Below are positions 50,904 to 60,400 of a stretch of 64,000 nucleotides of DNA, one piece after another. Source of the stretch: DTU019 sp050949825. GTDB lineage: Bacteria; Bacillota; Syntrophomonadia; Syntrophomonadales; Syntrophomonadaceae. The stretch is taken from positions 124,001 through 188,000 of the forward strand of contig JBMNGL010000007.1 of NCBI GenBank assembly GCA_050949825.1, written 5' to 3'. The translations under genes and the position numbers were made by a program. The notes under the pieces are model-generated. The model had not been told where the DNA came from, did not search any database, and worked only from the letters and a program-made list of their open reading frames with translations. The first letter of the stretch is position 1. Every line of letters begins with the position of its first letter.

Positions 50904-52715
50904 ATGGATGAACTCGTAAAGATCGAGATCTTTTATAATGAGCAGCCCCCCAATAGCATCTGGGCCTATCCGGGGCAAAACCTGTGGGAAAGCCTGGTTG
51001 CCAATGGTTTAGCGTCAGCCGGCCCTTGCGGTGGACTGGGGATATGCGGCAAGTGCAAAGTCAAGGTTAAGGGTCACGTCAAGCCCCCTGACGAAGAGGA
51101 ACGCTACCTGCTGCTGCCCGAAGAGGTTAAAGCAGGTTTGCGCCTGGCCTGCCATATCCCGGTATCTGATGGGTTGCAGGTATTTTTGGAGACACAGCCG
51201 CTATTGACTGCAAGTGTTCCTGAACCAGGCTCCCCATCTGATTTTCAAGCCATGGCAGTACATAAAAAGATCTATTTGCCTGGTCATGATAGCCAAAACC
51301 CGGTTTCCATACAAGAACGCTTGCAGCAGGCCTTGCCGGAAGTACAAATAGACCTGACCATCGATAATCTCAATGATCTCTATCGCCTGGACCGTGTTGA
51401 TCGGCCGGTTCTGGAATTAAACGCTTTGCTGCTGAAAGAGCAGCGCTTGATATATGCGGGCAAATCCCGGCGCAGTCTGTATGGGGTGGCCCTGGATATT
51501 GGCACCACCAGTCTGGTGGGATCTTTTATTGATCTGGCGACCGGTGCTGCCTTATGGACCAGCACTATGCCCAACATGCAGCGCATCTATGGAGCCGACA
51601 TCGTATCCCGCCTGCAATATGCTAATGAGCATGACGATGGCCTGCAAACCCTGCATCAGGTTATTATCAACAATGTCAATGCCATGATTGCCGATATGGC
51701 CGAACAGTCCGGCAGCAAGCCCGAACAGGTCTATCAGGTGGTCGCAGTAGGCAATCCAGTCATGATCCATCTGTTCCTGGGTCTAAATCCGCTTGGTCTG
51801 GCAGCAGCACCTTTTGCGGGTATTATTACTGATGCCTTTACCTGCCAGGCGGCAGAATTGGGATTGGTGGCCTACCGTGATGCAAAAGTACATATTCCTC
51901 CACCGGGAGGCAGCTTTATTGGTTCGGACGCATTGGTGGGTCTTTTGACCCTGCCCAATCCATCTCCCTTGCCCTATCTGTATATAGATATCGGTACCAA
52001 TGGCGAGGTGATCCTGGCTGACAACACTGGTATGTGGGCCGCTTCCGCCGCTGCGGGACCGGCCTTCGAGGGAGCCGGCATCCGCTGTGGAATGAGAGCC
52101 AGCCTGGGTGCTATCGACCATTTTCAATGGGATGGGGGTCAACTGGACTATCGTGTTTTAGGAAAAGTGGAGCCCCGTGGCATGTGCGGTTCGGCCCTGA
52201 TTGACCTGCTGGCTTTCCTGCTCGAAAGAGGAATGGTGGACAGAGCCGGCTCCCTGGTTCCGGGGGAACACGAGCTGGCGATAAGGTCAAGCCCACAGGG
52301 ATACGAGCTGATTATCGTTCCGCCTGAGCAAGCCTATCAGGGTATTCCGGTGGTATTGAGCCAGGAAGACCTGCGCCAGATACAGCTGGCCAAAGGTGCG
52401 CTTCGCAGTGCCATAGAAATCCTATTGCAAGAGAGTGGACTTAAGGCGGACGAGCTGCGGGCCATTTATTTGGCCGGGGCCTTCGGTAATTATCTGCAAG
52501 CTGAGCATGCCATCAAAATCGGCCTTTTACCGGCGGTTAAAGTGAGCCTTATCCACAATATCGGCAATGCCGCCGGGCGGGGTGCGATGCATTATTTAAC
52601 CCGTGACCGGGCTCGTCGGCAGGTCTCCCACTTCAAACAGGCCCTGAACTGCATAGAATTAGCCAATCACCGTGATTTCCAGCCCATCTTTTTACAGCAT
52701 GTCAATTTTGCTTAG
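50904..52715 (+). CDS. Ferredoxin-ASKHA protein (DUF4445; RACo/RamA-like reductive activator)
   Basis: A 603-residue protein. Residues about 1-100 are a [2Fe-2S] ferredoxin domain (CGGLGICGKC, with a later cysteine in LACHIPV). Residues about 190-603 form an actin-like ATPase domain with YGVALDIGTTSLVG, YIDIGTNGEV and LAGAFGNYL. Relatives reactivate corrinoid proteins of methyltransferases by ATP-driven reduction. No corrinoid protein or methyltransferase is adjacent, so the partner is unknown. It carries RaCo-type features but not the extra C-terminal ferredoxins of some members. A 64-base palindrome begins inside its stop codon. Confidence 0.85.
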   Translation: MDELVKIEIFYNEQPPNSIWAYPGQNLWESLVANGLASAGPCGGLGICGKCKVKVKGHVKPPDEEERYLLLPEEVKAGLRLACHIPVSDGLQVFLETQPLLTASVPEPGSPSDFQAMAVHKKIYLPGHDSQNPVSIQERLQQALPEVQIDLTIDNLNDLYRLDRVDRPVLELNALLLKEQRLIYAGKSRRSLYGVALDIGTTSLVGSFIDLATGAALWTSTMPNMQRIYGADIVSRLQYANEHDDGLQTLHQVIINNVNAMIADMAEQSGSKPEQVYQVVAVGNPVMIHLFLGLNPLGLAAAPFAGIITDAFTCQAAELGLVAYRDAKVHIPPPGGSFIGSDALVGLLTLPNPSPLPYLYIDIGTNGEVILADNTGMWAASAAAGPAFEGAGIRCGMRASLGAIDHFQWDGGQLDYRVLGKVEPRGMCGSALIDLLAFLLERGMVDRAGSLVPGEHELAIRSSPQGYELIIVPPEQAYQGIPVVLSQEDLRQIQLAKGALRSAIEILLQESGLKADELRAIYLAGAFGNYLQAEHAIKIGLLPAVKVSLIHNIGNAAGRGAMHYLTRDRARRQVSHFKQALNCIELANHRDFQPIFLQHVNFA

Positions 52716-52777
52716 CCAACACAGGGACGTTCTTTCTGTTGGCTCGAGCCAACAGAAAGAACGTCCCTGTGTTGGCT
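52714..52777. repeat. 64-base perfect palindrome
   Basis: The 32 bases at 52714-52745 are followed without spacer by their exact reverse complement (52746-52777), centred on GGCTC-GAGCC. It begins within the TAG stop of the preceding gene. Arm sequence: AGCCAACACAGGGACGTTCT and 12 more bases. No T tract follows. Confidence 0.95.
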
Positions 52778-52903
52778 TGTGTTGACTGTTAACGCTAATG
52801 TTGTACACCGTGGTCCATACGGTTATACTGTTGTATTATGGGGGCGGTAATTTTAAATAACGCACCTTGTTTAGGCACGATTTCCTCTAGAAGGAGCAGC
52901 TTG

Positions 52904-53917
52904 ATGAGTGATATTGTGATTTTGATAATAAGCCTCGGCATTATCCTGGCCGGGGCCGAGATTTTCGTCAATGGTGTAGAGTGGCTGGGCCATAAACTTA
53001 ATCTATCCGAAGGCGCTGTGGGCAGTGTTCTGGCTGCCGTGGGAACTGCTTTGCCTGAAACCATGATCCCCGTAATTGCTATATTATTTGGCAATAGTGG
53101 GGGAGCCGGTCATGATATTGGAATTGGGGCTATTCTGGGGGCTCCCCTGATGCTGTCGACCCTGGCCATGTTTGTAACCGGAGTGGCGGTGTTGGGATTT
53201 AAAGGCCGGCGTATTCATGGACTTCGGGTGCGAGCTGATTATTCCAGCATGTCGCGTGACCTGGGATTTTTCCTGCTGGTGTTCACCCTGGCCCTGTTAT
53301 GTGGTTTGATTCCCGAAAGCTTGCGCATTGCCAAGGAAATGATCGCCGTACTGCTGGTTTTAGCTTATATATGGTACGTTATTGTCATGGTACGCGAGGA
53401 AAGGGACATTGAATCAGATCATGAATTGCCGGTCTGTTATTTCGCCAGGAAGAAATGCCCGCCTTCCCTGAACATCGTATTGGTACAGGTGCTGTGCGCC
53501 CTGGTTTTAATCATTGGTGGAGCCAATCTGTTTGTTAAGTCCATCACTGAACTGGCGTCTTTATATGGGGTGCCTGCTTTTGTGCTTTCGATTATTATTG
53601 CCCCCATTGCTACCGAGTTGCCGGAAAAATTCAACAGCGTCATTTGGATATCGCGTGAAAAAGACACCCTGGCCCTGGGTAATATCACTGGTGCCATGGT
53701 TTTTCAGGGCTCAATTATCCCTGCCCTGGGCATTGCGCTTACTGACTGGCAGTTGAATAACGGCGCGCTGTTATCCGGTGCACTGGCTATTCTGGCGGCG
53801 GCCTTTCTTCTCTGGCAGTTGCGCCGCCGGGCTTATATCAGCGGCCTATCACTGCTGGTCAGTGGATCGTTTTACCTGTTGTTTATTGTGTTCGTTTTGC
53901 AGGGTTTTATCAGATAG
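52904..53917 (+). CDS. Sodium/calcium exchanger family antiporter
   Basis: A 337-residue integral membrane protein of the CaCA (YrbG/NCX-like) family with about ten helices. The two alpha repeats are seen as VGTALPETMIP near residue 50 and APIATELPEKFNS in the second half. It exchanges Na+ (or H+) for Ca2+ across the membrane; the ion is not certain. The ATG at 52904 follows AAGGAG; an in-frame ATG at 52838 lies before the signal. Confidence 0.85.
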   Translation: MSDIVILIISLGIILAGAEIFVNGVEWLGHKLNLSEGAVGSVLAAVGTALPETMIPVIAILFGNSGGAGHDIGIGAILGAPLMLSTLAMFVTGVAVLGFKGRRIHGLRVRADYSSMSRDLGFFLLVFTLALLCGLIPESLRIAKEMIAVLLVLAYIWYVIVMVREERDIESDHELPVCYFARKKCPPSLNIVLVQVLCALVLIIGGANLFVKSITELASLYGVPAFVLSIIIAPIATELPEKFNSVIWISREKDTLALGNITGAMVFQGSIIPALGIALTDWQLNNGALLSGALAILAAAFLLWQLRRRAYISGLSLLVSGSFYLLFIVFVLQGFIR

Positions 53918-53929
53918 GGGGATGCTATA

Positions 53930-54388
53930 ATGGACATAGACCAGCGCCTCAGCGAATTGGGTATCGTGCTGCCCGATTTAAATCCGCCCCTGGCAGCCTA
54001 TGTTCCTGCGGTTCGAAGCGGTGATCTGCTTTTTATTTCCGGGCAACTGCCCATGGATGAAGGCGCTCTGGCCTATCGGGGCAAGGTGGGCCGAGAGCTG
54101 AGCCTGGCCACGGGGCAAGCGGCCAGCAGACAGGCGGCGCTTAACTGCCTGGCAGTATTGTATAGTTCCATAACCGCCTGGGAGCAGTTTTCAAGAATAA
54201 TCAAAGTAACCGGTTATATTCAATGTGAATCTGATTTTACCGAACAGCCGCAGGTTTTGAACGGAGCTTCGCAATTACTGGAGGATATTTTTGGAGAGGC
54301 CGGTAAACATGCGCGAGTGGCAGTAGGCGTGAATGCCTTGCCTCTGGGGGCGGCCTGTGAGGTGGAGATGGTGGTGCAGCTTCGGTAA
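53930..54388 (+). CDS. RidA family protein (YjgF/YER057c/UK114)
   Basis: A 152-residue RidA-superfamily protein of the longer, YoaB-like subgroup: YVPAVRSGDLLFISGQLP at the N-terminal half, and a C-terminal VNALPLGAACEVEMV. The arginine that binds the imine/enamine substrate in true RidA does not appear in the expected place (GAACEVE replaces xRVEIE), so deaminase activity is doubtful. GGGGGATG precedes the ATG, 12 bases after the antiporter gene. Confidence 0.85.
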   Translation: MDIDQRLSELGIVLPDLNPPLAAYVPAVRSGDLLFISGQLPMDEGALAYRGKVGRELSLATGQAASRQAALNCLAVLYSSITAWEQFSRIIKVTGYIQCESDFTEQPQVLNGASQLLEDIFGEAGKHARVAVGVNALPLGAACEVEMVVQLR

Positions 54389-54449
54389 AAACATGAAAAA
54401 GGCCTGACAGTAGCAGTGCAGCAGTAAATATTTTAAGGAAGTGATTAAA

Positions 54450-54797
54450 ATGGCTGATTCCAATCCATTTGATAAAGCCCATGAACTGGCCCGGTCAATC
54501 CGACAATCTCCGGCTTATGAGCGTTACCTGTGTGCCAAGCGGGAGATTGATAAGCATCCCGATTACAAGGACAAGATTCTTAAGGTTCGCAGCCGTCAGA
54601 TGGAATTGAACCGTGCTCATATACTGGGAGAGGAACTCCCCGCGGATTCTGTAGCCGAGCTCTCTCAGGAGTTGTCAGCTTTGAAGCAGCATGAGGAAAT
54701 TGCTGAATTCTTTGAGGCTGAAACCTGCTATATAAACATGTTTCAGGATATCCAAAACATCATTCAAAGTGCTCTGGATGCCGACCTCAGGGATTAG
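54450..54797 (+). CDS. YlbF/YmcA-type small helical protein
   Basis: A 115-residue, helical, charged protein of the YlbF family (NPFDKAHELARSIRQSPAY; a C-terminal helix with FQDIQNIIQSAL). In Bacillus YlbF, YmcA and YaaT form a complex that adjusts RNase Y and promotes Spo0A phosphorylation. The ATG at 54450 follows AAGGAAGTGAT; a GTG at 54441 overlaps that signal. A terminator follows. Confidence 0.87.
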   Translation: MADSNPFDKAHELARSIRQSPAYERYLCAKREIDKHPDYKDKILKVRSRQMELNRAHILGEELPADSVAELSQELSALKQHEEIAEFFEAETCYINMFQDIQNIIQSALDADLRD

Positions 54798-54829
54798 CAA
54801 CTGCTTTGGGAAAACTTGATATGGGTTCA

Positions 54830-54856
54830 AGACAGGGCTTAACCCCTGTCTCTTTT
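54830..54856 (+). terminator. Terminator after the ylbF-type gene
   Basis: AGACAGGG and CCCCTGTCT with a 5-base loop, followed by CTTTT. Confidence 0.8.
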
Positions 54857-55134
54857 ATGAGAAAACTTTGCCATTAGCCCTGGGTGTGCTTATTGGTATA
54901 CAGTATTATTCTACACAGGATATTTACAAAAAGGCAAAAAGGTTGAACAATTAACGCAGCCTATTATCTCAATCAGACGTACAGGCGGGAGACTTTACAT
55001 GAGCTTAAGATGCAACTGAGTGCCGGATGGGGATTATCCTTGATTAATAGCAAAGAAAAACCAGCTGTGGTACAAATCAGCATCAAGAAGAAATCTGTTT
55101 TACGACGACCCCATTTTCAAAAGGAGGTGAGCAG
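54857..55134. other. Leader region before the oxidoreductase operon
   Basis: About 280 bases with no gene that I can support. It is AT-rich in its first half; TATTAT near 54903-54908 could be a -10 box, but no -35 of good spacing is seen. A 63-codon frame from 55010 has no ribosome-binding site and overlaps the next gene. AAAGGAGGTGA sits directly before the nuoE-like start. Confidence 0.4.
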
Positions 55135-55683
55135 ATGTCGTGTTGCTGCGACCGCGGAAAGAGCGGGGAGGCAGAATTTAATAGTGAGGCCGTTGATCTG
55201 ACTTTGATGAAAGAGGTCCTGGAACGCAACCGCCATAAAGCCGGCAGTTTGATCACGGTTCTACAGGAGACGCAAGGCATATATGGCTATCTCCCTATGA
55301 CAGCTATAGCCGCCATCGCCCGTGAATTAAAACTTAAGCCTGCCCGGGTATATGGAGCCGCGACTTTCTATACCCAGTTTCGCTTTAAACCGACGGGGAA
55401 ACACTTGATCCTGCTCTGCCAGGGGACGGCCTGTCATGTAAACGGGGCCGCAAGGATTCTGGCCGCGCTTGGTGAAGAATTAAAGATTAAAATAGGTGAG
55501 ACCACCTCTGATGGCCTTTTTACATTGGAAACTGCTGCCTGCCTGGGTTGCTGCAGCCTGGCCCCGGTAATGATGATTGACGGTCAGGCCTACGGACCCC
55601 TGACCCCGGAGAAGGCGACCGCAGTGATTAAAGGCATATACAGCAGTGAATCAATGGCAGTTGGGGGAGGTGGTAAAGCATGA
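55135..55683 (+). CDS. NuoE/HydC-like [2Fe-2S] subunit
   Basis: A 182-residue NADH dehydrogenase 24-kDa-type protein. The thioredoxin-like C-terminal domain holds the [2Fe-2S] ligands in CQGTAC and CLGCC, and the N-terminal helical part (LLKEVLERN-type, YGYLPMTAIAAIA) is normal. It passes electrons between the NuoF-like flavin subunit and partners. AAAGGAGGTGA precedes the ATG; the next gene overlaps by 4 bases. First gene of a three-gene redox operon. Confidence 0.9.
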   Translation: MSCCCDRGKSGEAEFNSEAVDLTLMKEVLERNRHKAGSLITVLQETQGIYGYLPMTAIAAIARELKLKPARVYGAATFYTQFRFKPTGKHLILLCQGTACHVNGAARILAALGEELKIKIGETTSDGLFTLETAACLGCCSLAPVMMIDGQAYGPLTPEKATAVIKGIYSSESMAVGGGGKA

Positions 55684-57443
55684 AGGTGCGAGTTGGCCTG
55701 GGAAGCTGCGGCATAGCTGCCGGTGCCCTGGAGGTATGGCAGACTTTAGATAAGGTGGCTGAACAGGCGGGCATACTGATTGAAAAAGAGCAGACTGGCT
55801 GCAAGGGCATGTGCTATCAGGAACCCCTGGTGGATATTATTGATGGTGATGGTGTCACCTATTCATACGGCCATGTGAACCCCCAAAAACTGCTTGAGAT
55901 TGTAGCTGCTCATGCCGCTGCTGCAGGTCCATTGCAGGAATACCTGACCACCATACCGGATCAAAGTGATGAATTTCTGCGGCATCAGGTGCGGGTGGCT
56001 TTGCGCAATTGTGGCCAAATTGATCCCGAATCGCTGTCCGGCTACCAGACCGCCGGGGGTTATCAAGCCCTGCGGCGAGTGGTGAACGCTATGAGTCCTG
56101 AAACGGTAATAGCGGTATTGAAAAGCTCCGGTTTGAGAGGACGTGGAGGGGCAGGTTTCCCCACCTGGTTAAAATGGCTGGATACCAGAAAACAGCCCGG
56201 AGAAGTAAAATATGTGGTTTGTAATGCTGATGAAGGCGATCCGGGTGCTTTTATGGATCGCAGCTTATTGGAGGGTGATCCACATACGGTACTGGAGGGG
56301 ATGGCCATTGCGGGCTACGCAATTGGAGCCCGGGAGGGTATCATCTACTGCCGCGCTGAATATCCCCTGGCGATCAAACGCTTATCCATTGCTATTGCCC
56401 AGGCCGGCCAGGAAGGCTTTTTAGGCGAGCGCATTTTGGGCAGCTCCTTCTGCTTCAACATCCATATCAAACAGGGTGCAGGCGCTTTTGTTTGTGGTGA
56501 AGAAACCGCCCTCATCGCTTCCCTGGAGGGGGAGCGTGGCATGCCCCGGCTCAAACCGCCCTATCCCTCGGTCAGCGGCTACTGGGGCCGGCCCACCAAT
56601 ATTAATAATGTGGAGACCTATGCCAATGTGCCCTGGATCATCGAGCATGGCGGTCCGGCTTTTGCAGCCCTGGGCACTGAGGACAGTAAAGGCACCAAGG
56701 TTTTTGCCCTGGCCGGAAAGATCAAGCGAGGCGGCCTGGTTGAGGTGCCTATGGGCATTACCTTGCGGGAAGTGATATATGATATCGGCGGCGGGATTGA
56801 AGCTGATAAGCGATTCAAGGCGGTGCAGATGGGCGGCCCGGCAGGGGGATGTATTCCCGAGGCCTATCTGGATACACCGATTGATTATCAGGCCGTTACC
56901 CATCTGGGGGCCATCATGGGCTCGGGGGGCATGATTGTGGTCGATGAAAGCACCTGCATGGTGGATATGGCCCGCTATTTCCTCGATTTTACCCAAAAGG
57001 AATCCTGCGGCAAGTGTGTTCAGTGCCGTATAGGCACCCGGCGTATGCTCGATATCATGGAAAGGATCTGTGCCGGTGAAGGCAAGCCTGAAGATATTGA
57101 TCTGCTGCAGGAATTGGGGACACAGATCAGCGCAGCTTCTTTGTGCGGATTAGGCCAGGGAGCCCCCAATCCGATCTTGAGCACTTTGCGCTATTTCCTA
57201 AATGAATATGAAGCTCATATTTATGATAAAAAATGCCCTGCTAAACAATGCCAAGCCCTGATTCAGTATGTGATTGATGGAGATAAATGCAGCGGTTGCA
57301 CCATTTGTGCCGGGAAATGTCCGGTAGACTGTATCCGTGGGGAACGCCGGGAAGTGCATGTCATCGATCAGAGTCAGTGTATAAAATGCGGCACCTGTTT
57401 GGAGGTCTGCCCGGAACGATTTGCGGCTGTAAGGGTAGAGTAG
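55680..57443 (+). CDS. NuoF/HydB-like NADH-binding flavoprotein with extra Fe-S domains
   Basis: A 587-residue protein. Residues 1 to about 90 are a thioredoxin-like [2Fe-2S] domain (CKGMC). The middle is NuoF, with the NADH/FMN site (RGRGGAGFPTWLKW) and the [4Fe-4S] motif CGKCVQCRIG. Residues about 530-587 are two [4Fe-4S] ferredoxin motifs (CSGCTICAGKC; CIKCGTCLEVC). This layout is that of HydB and related subunits of bifurcating hydrogenases, formate dehydrogenases and transhydrogenases. It starts within the stop of the NuoE-like gene. Confidence 0.9.
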   Translation: MKVRVGLGSCGIAAGALEVWQTLDKVAEQAGILIEKEQTGCKGMCYQEPLVDIIDGDGVTYSYGHVNPQKLLEIVAAHAAAAGPLQEYLTTIPDQSDEFLRHQVRVALRNCGQIDPESLSGYQTAGGYQALRRVVNAMSPETVIAVLKSSGLRGRGGAGFPTWLKWLDTRKQPGEVKYVVCNADEGDPGAFMDRSLLEGDPHTVLEGMAIAGYAIGAREGIIYCRAEYPLAIKRLSIAIAQAGQEGFLGERILGSSFCFNIHIKQGAGAFVCGEETALIASLEGERGMPRLKPPYPSVSGYWGRPTNINNVETYANVPWIIEHGGPAFAALGTEDSKGTKVFALAGKIKRGGLVEVPMGITLREVIYDIGGGIEADKRFKAVQMGGPAGGCIPEAYLDTPIDYQAVTHLGAIMGSGGMIVVDESTCMVDMARYFLDFTQKESCGKCVQCRIGTRRMLDIMERICAGEGKPEDIDLLQELGTQISAASLCGLGQGAPNPILSTLRYFLNEYEAHIYDKKCPAKQCQALIQYVIDGDKCSGCTICAGKCPVDCIRGERREVHVIDQSQCIKCGTCLEVCPERFAAVRVE

Positions 57444-57454
57444 GGAGGAGCAGC

Positions 57455-60400
57455 ATGATTGAGATTAACGGCATACAATTAAAGCATCAAAACGGCCGGA
57501 CCATTTTGGATATGGCCCGGCAGGCAGGCATAGACATACCCACCCTTTGTCATGATGAACGGGTTAAAACCTATGGGGCCTGTGGGTTGTGTGTGGTGGA
57601 AGTGGAAGGCATGAGAAACCTGGTGCGGGCTTGCGCTACCGAGGCCGCTGCAGGAATGAAGATAAGCACCGATAATGAACGGGTGCGCCATTCCCGCAAG
57701 CTGACCCTGGAACTATTGATGTCTGATCATAATGGTGAATGTCGTCCCCCCTGCACGCAGGCCTGCCCGGCAGGCACAGATTGTCAAGGCTATGTGGGCT
57801 TGATAGCCAACCATCATTTTAAAGAGGCCTTGATGCTGCTTAAAGAGAGCCACCCCCTGCCGCTCAGTATTGGCCTGGTATGCCCTCACCCCTGTGAGAG
57901 CGCCTGCCGCCGGCAGCTGGTGGAGTCGCCCATCGCAATTGCTGATCTAAAGGCTTTTGCTGCCAGTCAGGATCTTAGCCAGGGGCAGCCCTACCTGCCA
58001 CCCCTGGCGGAGCCGAGTGGGAAAAGGGTGGCGGTGGTGGGCTCCGGACCAGCCGGTTTAACGGCGGCTTATTTTCTGGCCCGGTCCGGACATAAAGTGG
58101 CTATTTATGAAGCCATGCCCCAGCCCGGAGGCATGCTCCGCTATGGCATACCCGAATACCGCCTCCCCAAGGCCTGGCTTGATCAGGAGATTGAACTCAT
58201 CAAGCAATTGGGGGTAGAGATAATAACCGCTACCAGCATCCCTGCAGATATTGATTTGCCTACTCTCCGCCAGGAATTTGACGCGGTTTTTGTTGGCATT
58301 GGCGCCTGGAAGTCATCACGGATCGGCTGTACTGGAGATGACCATTTAGCTGTTATTGGGGGCATAGATTTTCTGCGCCAGGTGAACATGCAGCAGGAGG
58401 TACGCATAGGCCCCCGTGTAGCGGTGATCGGTGGTGGTAATACCGCTATGGATGCGGCTCGCACCGCGGTGCGGATGGGCGCAGCAGAAGCGATAGTCCT
58501 GTACCGGCGCACCCGCGCCGAAATGCCTGCTGCAGACATTGAGATTGCCGAGGCGGAGGAAGAAGGGGTTGTTTTCAGATTCCTGCTGGCTCCAGAAGAA
58601 ATTGTCAGTAACGGGGATAAACTGCAAGGCATTAAGATGGGGAAAATGAAGCTGGGCCAGGCTGATTCTTCCGGCCGGCGCAGCCCGGTACCGACCGGAG
58701 AAACAGAATTTATTGAGGCTGATACCATTATTGCTGCCATCGGCCAGCAGGTGAATGCAGGCGGATTCGAGGCAACCGGCTTGAACCGCTGGCGCAGTTT
58801 GGATATTGATCCCGAGACCATGAGCACCGCCCTGGCAGGCGTATTTGCCGGAGGCGATGCGGTGACTGGACCAGGCACCGCTATTGAGGCTATTGCTCAG
58901 GGGCAAAGGGCGGCTCGATGCATTGATCGTTACCTGCAAGGTCAGGTTCACCACCAGCGGCATTCTCCATATGTGGCACAGAAAGTGGTTACGGCAGCCG
59001 ATTACGAAAACTGCCCCCGGCAGCCCAGGGTGTATCCCCGGCATGCTGATGCACAGCTGCGCCGCCACGACTTCAGGCCGGTAAAACAGATCTTTAGCAT
59101 TAAAGAAGCTCGCGCTGAGGCGCAGCGCTGTCTGGAATGCGGTTGCCTGGACTATTATGAGTGCCGCTTGATTGCCTATGCTCGGGAATATCAGGTAAAG
59201 CCACGGCGTTGGGAAGGTGAGCAGCGGGATCTTATGCCTGTGGAGCAGCACCCCTTTATGATCAAGGATATGAACAAATGCATTCTGTGCGGTTTGTGTG
59301 TGCGGGTATGTGATGAAGTCATTGGCGCTGCTGCTTTGGGCTTGGTGCAACGCGGTTTTGACACTGTGGTGCAGCCTGAAATGGGGCTGCCCTGGCAGGA
59401 CACCTCCTGCATTGCCTGCGGACAGTGTGTTGCCCTGTGCCCGACCGGTGCTCTGGTGGAACGCAATGGCGAGGGCAAAAATATTCCCCTGCCCCTGGCC
59501 CCAACTGTAACCACCTGTTCCGGCTGTGATTGGGGATGCCGGCAGGTAGTGCAAGGCTTCCATGGTATGATCGCCAAAGTCGAACCCGTTAAGGAGGGAT
59601 TGCTGTGCGCCCAGGGCCGTTTTGCCTGGAAAGGGGATCAAACCGCGCGCTTAACCACTCCCATGATCAAGCGGGACGGTCGATGGCAACAGTTATCATG
59701 GGAGGAAGCCCTTACCGCAATGCTGTTATCTCATCAACATGTACAGGCTGCGGCAGGGCCGGGCTCCAGCGGGGTTTTTATCAGCCCCACCTACACGGTT
59801 GAGGAAGCAGATTTGGCCGCATACATTGCCCATGGCCTGGGGGCGGATTATTTGAGCAGCTTTACCCGTAATAGCGGGGATTGGCTGCAGCGTATTGCGG
59901 GTGAGAAACGCGGCAATGATATGATGCTGGAACTGGAACAGGCTGATGTTATCCTTATGATCGGCTCGTTTAAGCATAATCACATCCCGGCCATTAGAGT
60001 CCGTCAGGCTGCGGCTCAAGGGGCCAGCCTGATTATCATCAGCCCGGAGGGCAGCATCGCCGATGACCAGGCTGCCTTGCGCATTTGTCCGCAGGACAAT
60101 GATGTGGACCTGTTGCTGCAGGTGTTGGCCGCGCTATCGAAAAAGCAGCCGCCAGATCAAGGAGATATTGATAAGGCTCAGCCTCTTTACCGCAGCCCGG
60201 CAGAACTGGCACAACAGGTTGCAAAACAACCTGTCAGCAGGGCTGCAGAGCAGATCGCCGGGTTGTATGGCAATGCCAAAAGGGCCTTGATACTGGTAGA
60301 TGGATATTCTTGCAGTGATAATGCTGTACAGGTAATGTCCGGCCTGGCGGCGTTAAATGATCCCGGTGGTGCGCCCGCCCATGGCATCATGGTGGTCTCT

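Noticed and set aside
55010..55201. 63-codon frame before the NuoE-like gene
   Set aside because: No ribosome-binding site; it reads through the AAAGGAGGTGA of the real gene and overlaps it.
58346..59641. 431-codon open frame on the - strand
   Set aside because: It lies entirely antisense to the well-supported multidomain oxidoreductase, has no family motif and no ribosome-binding site.
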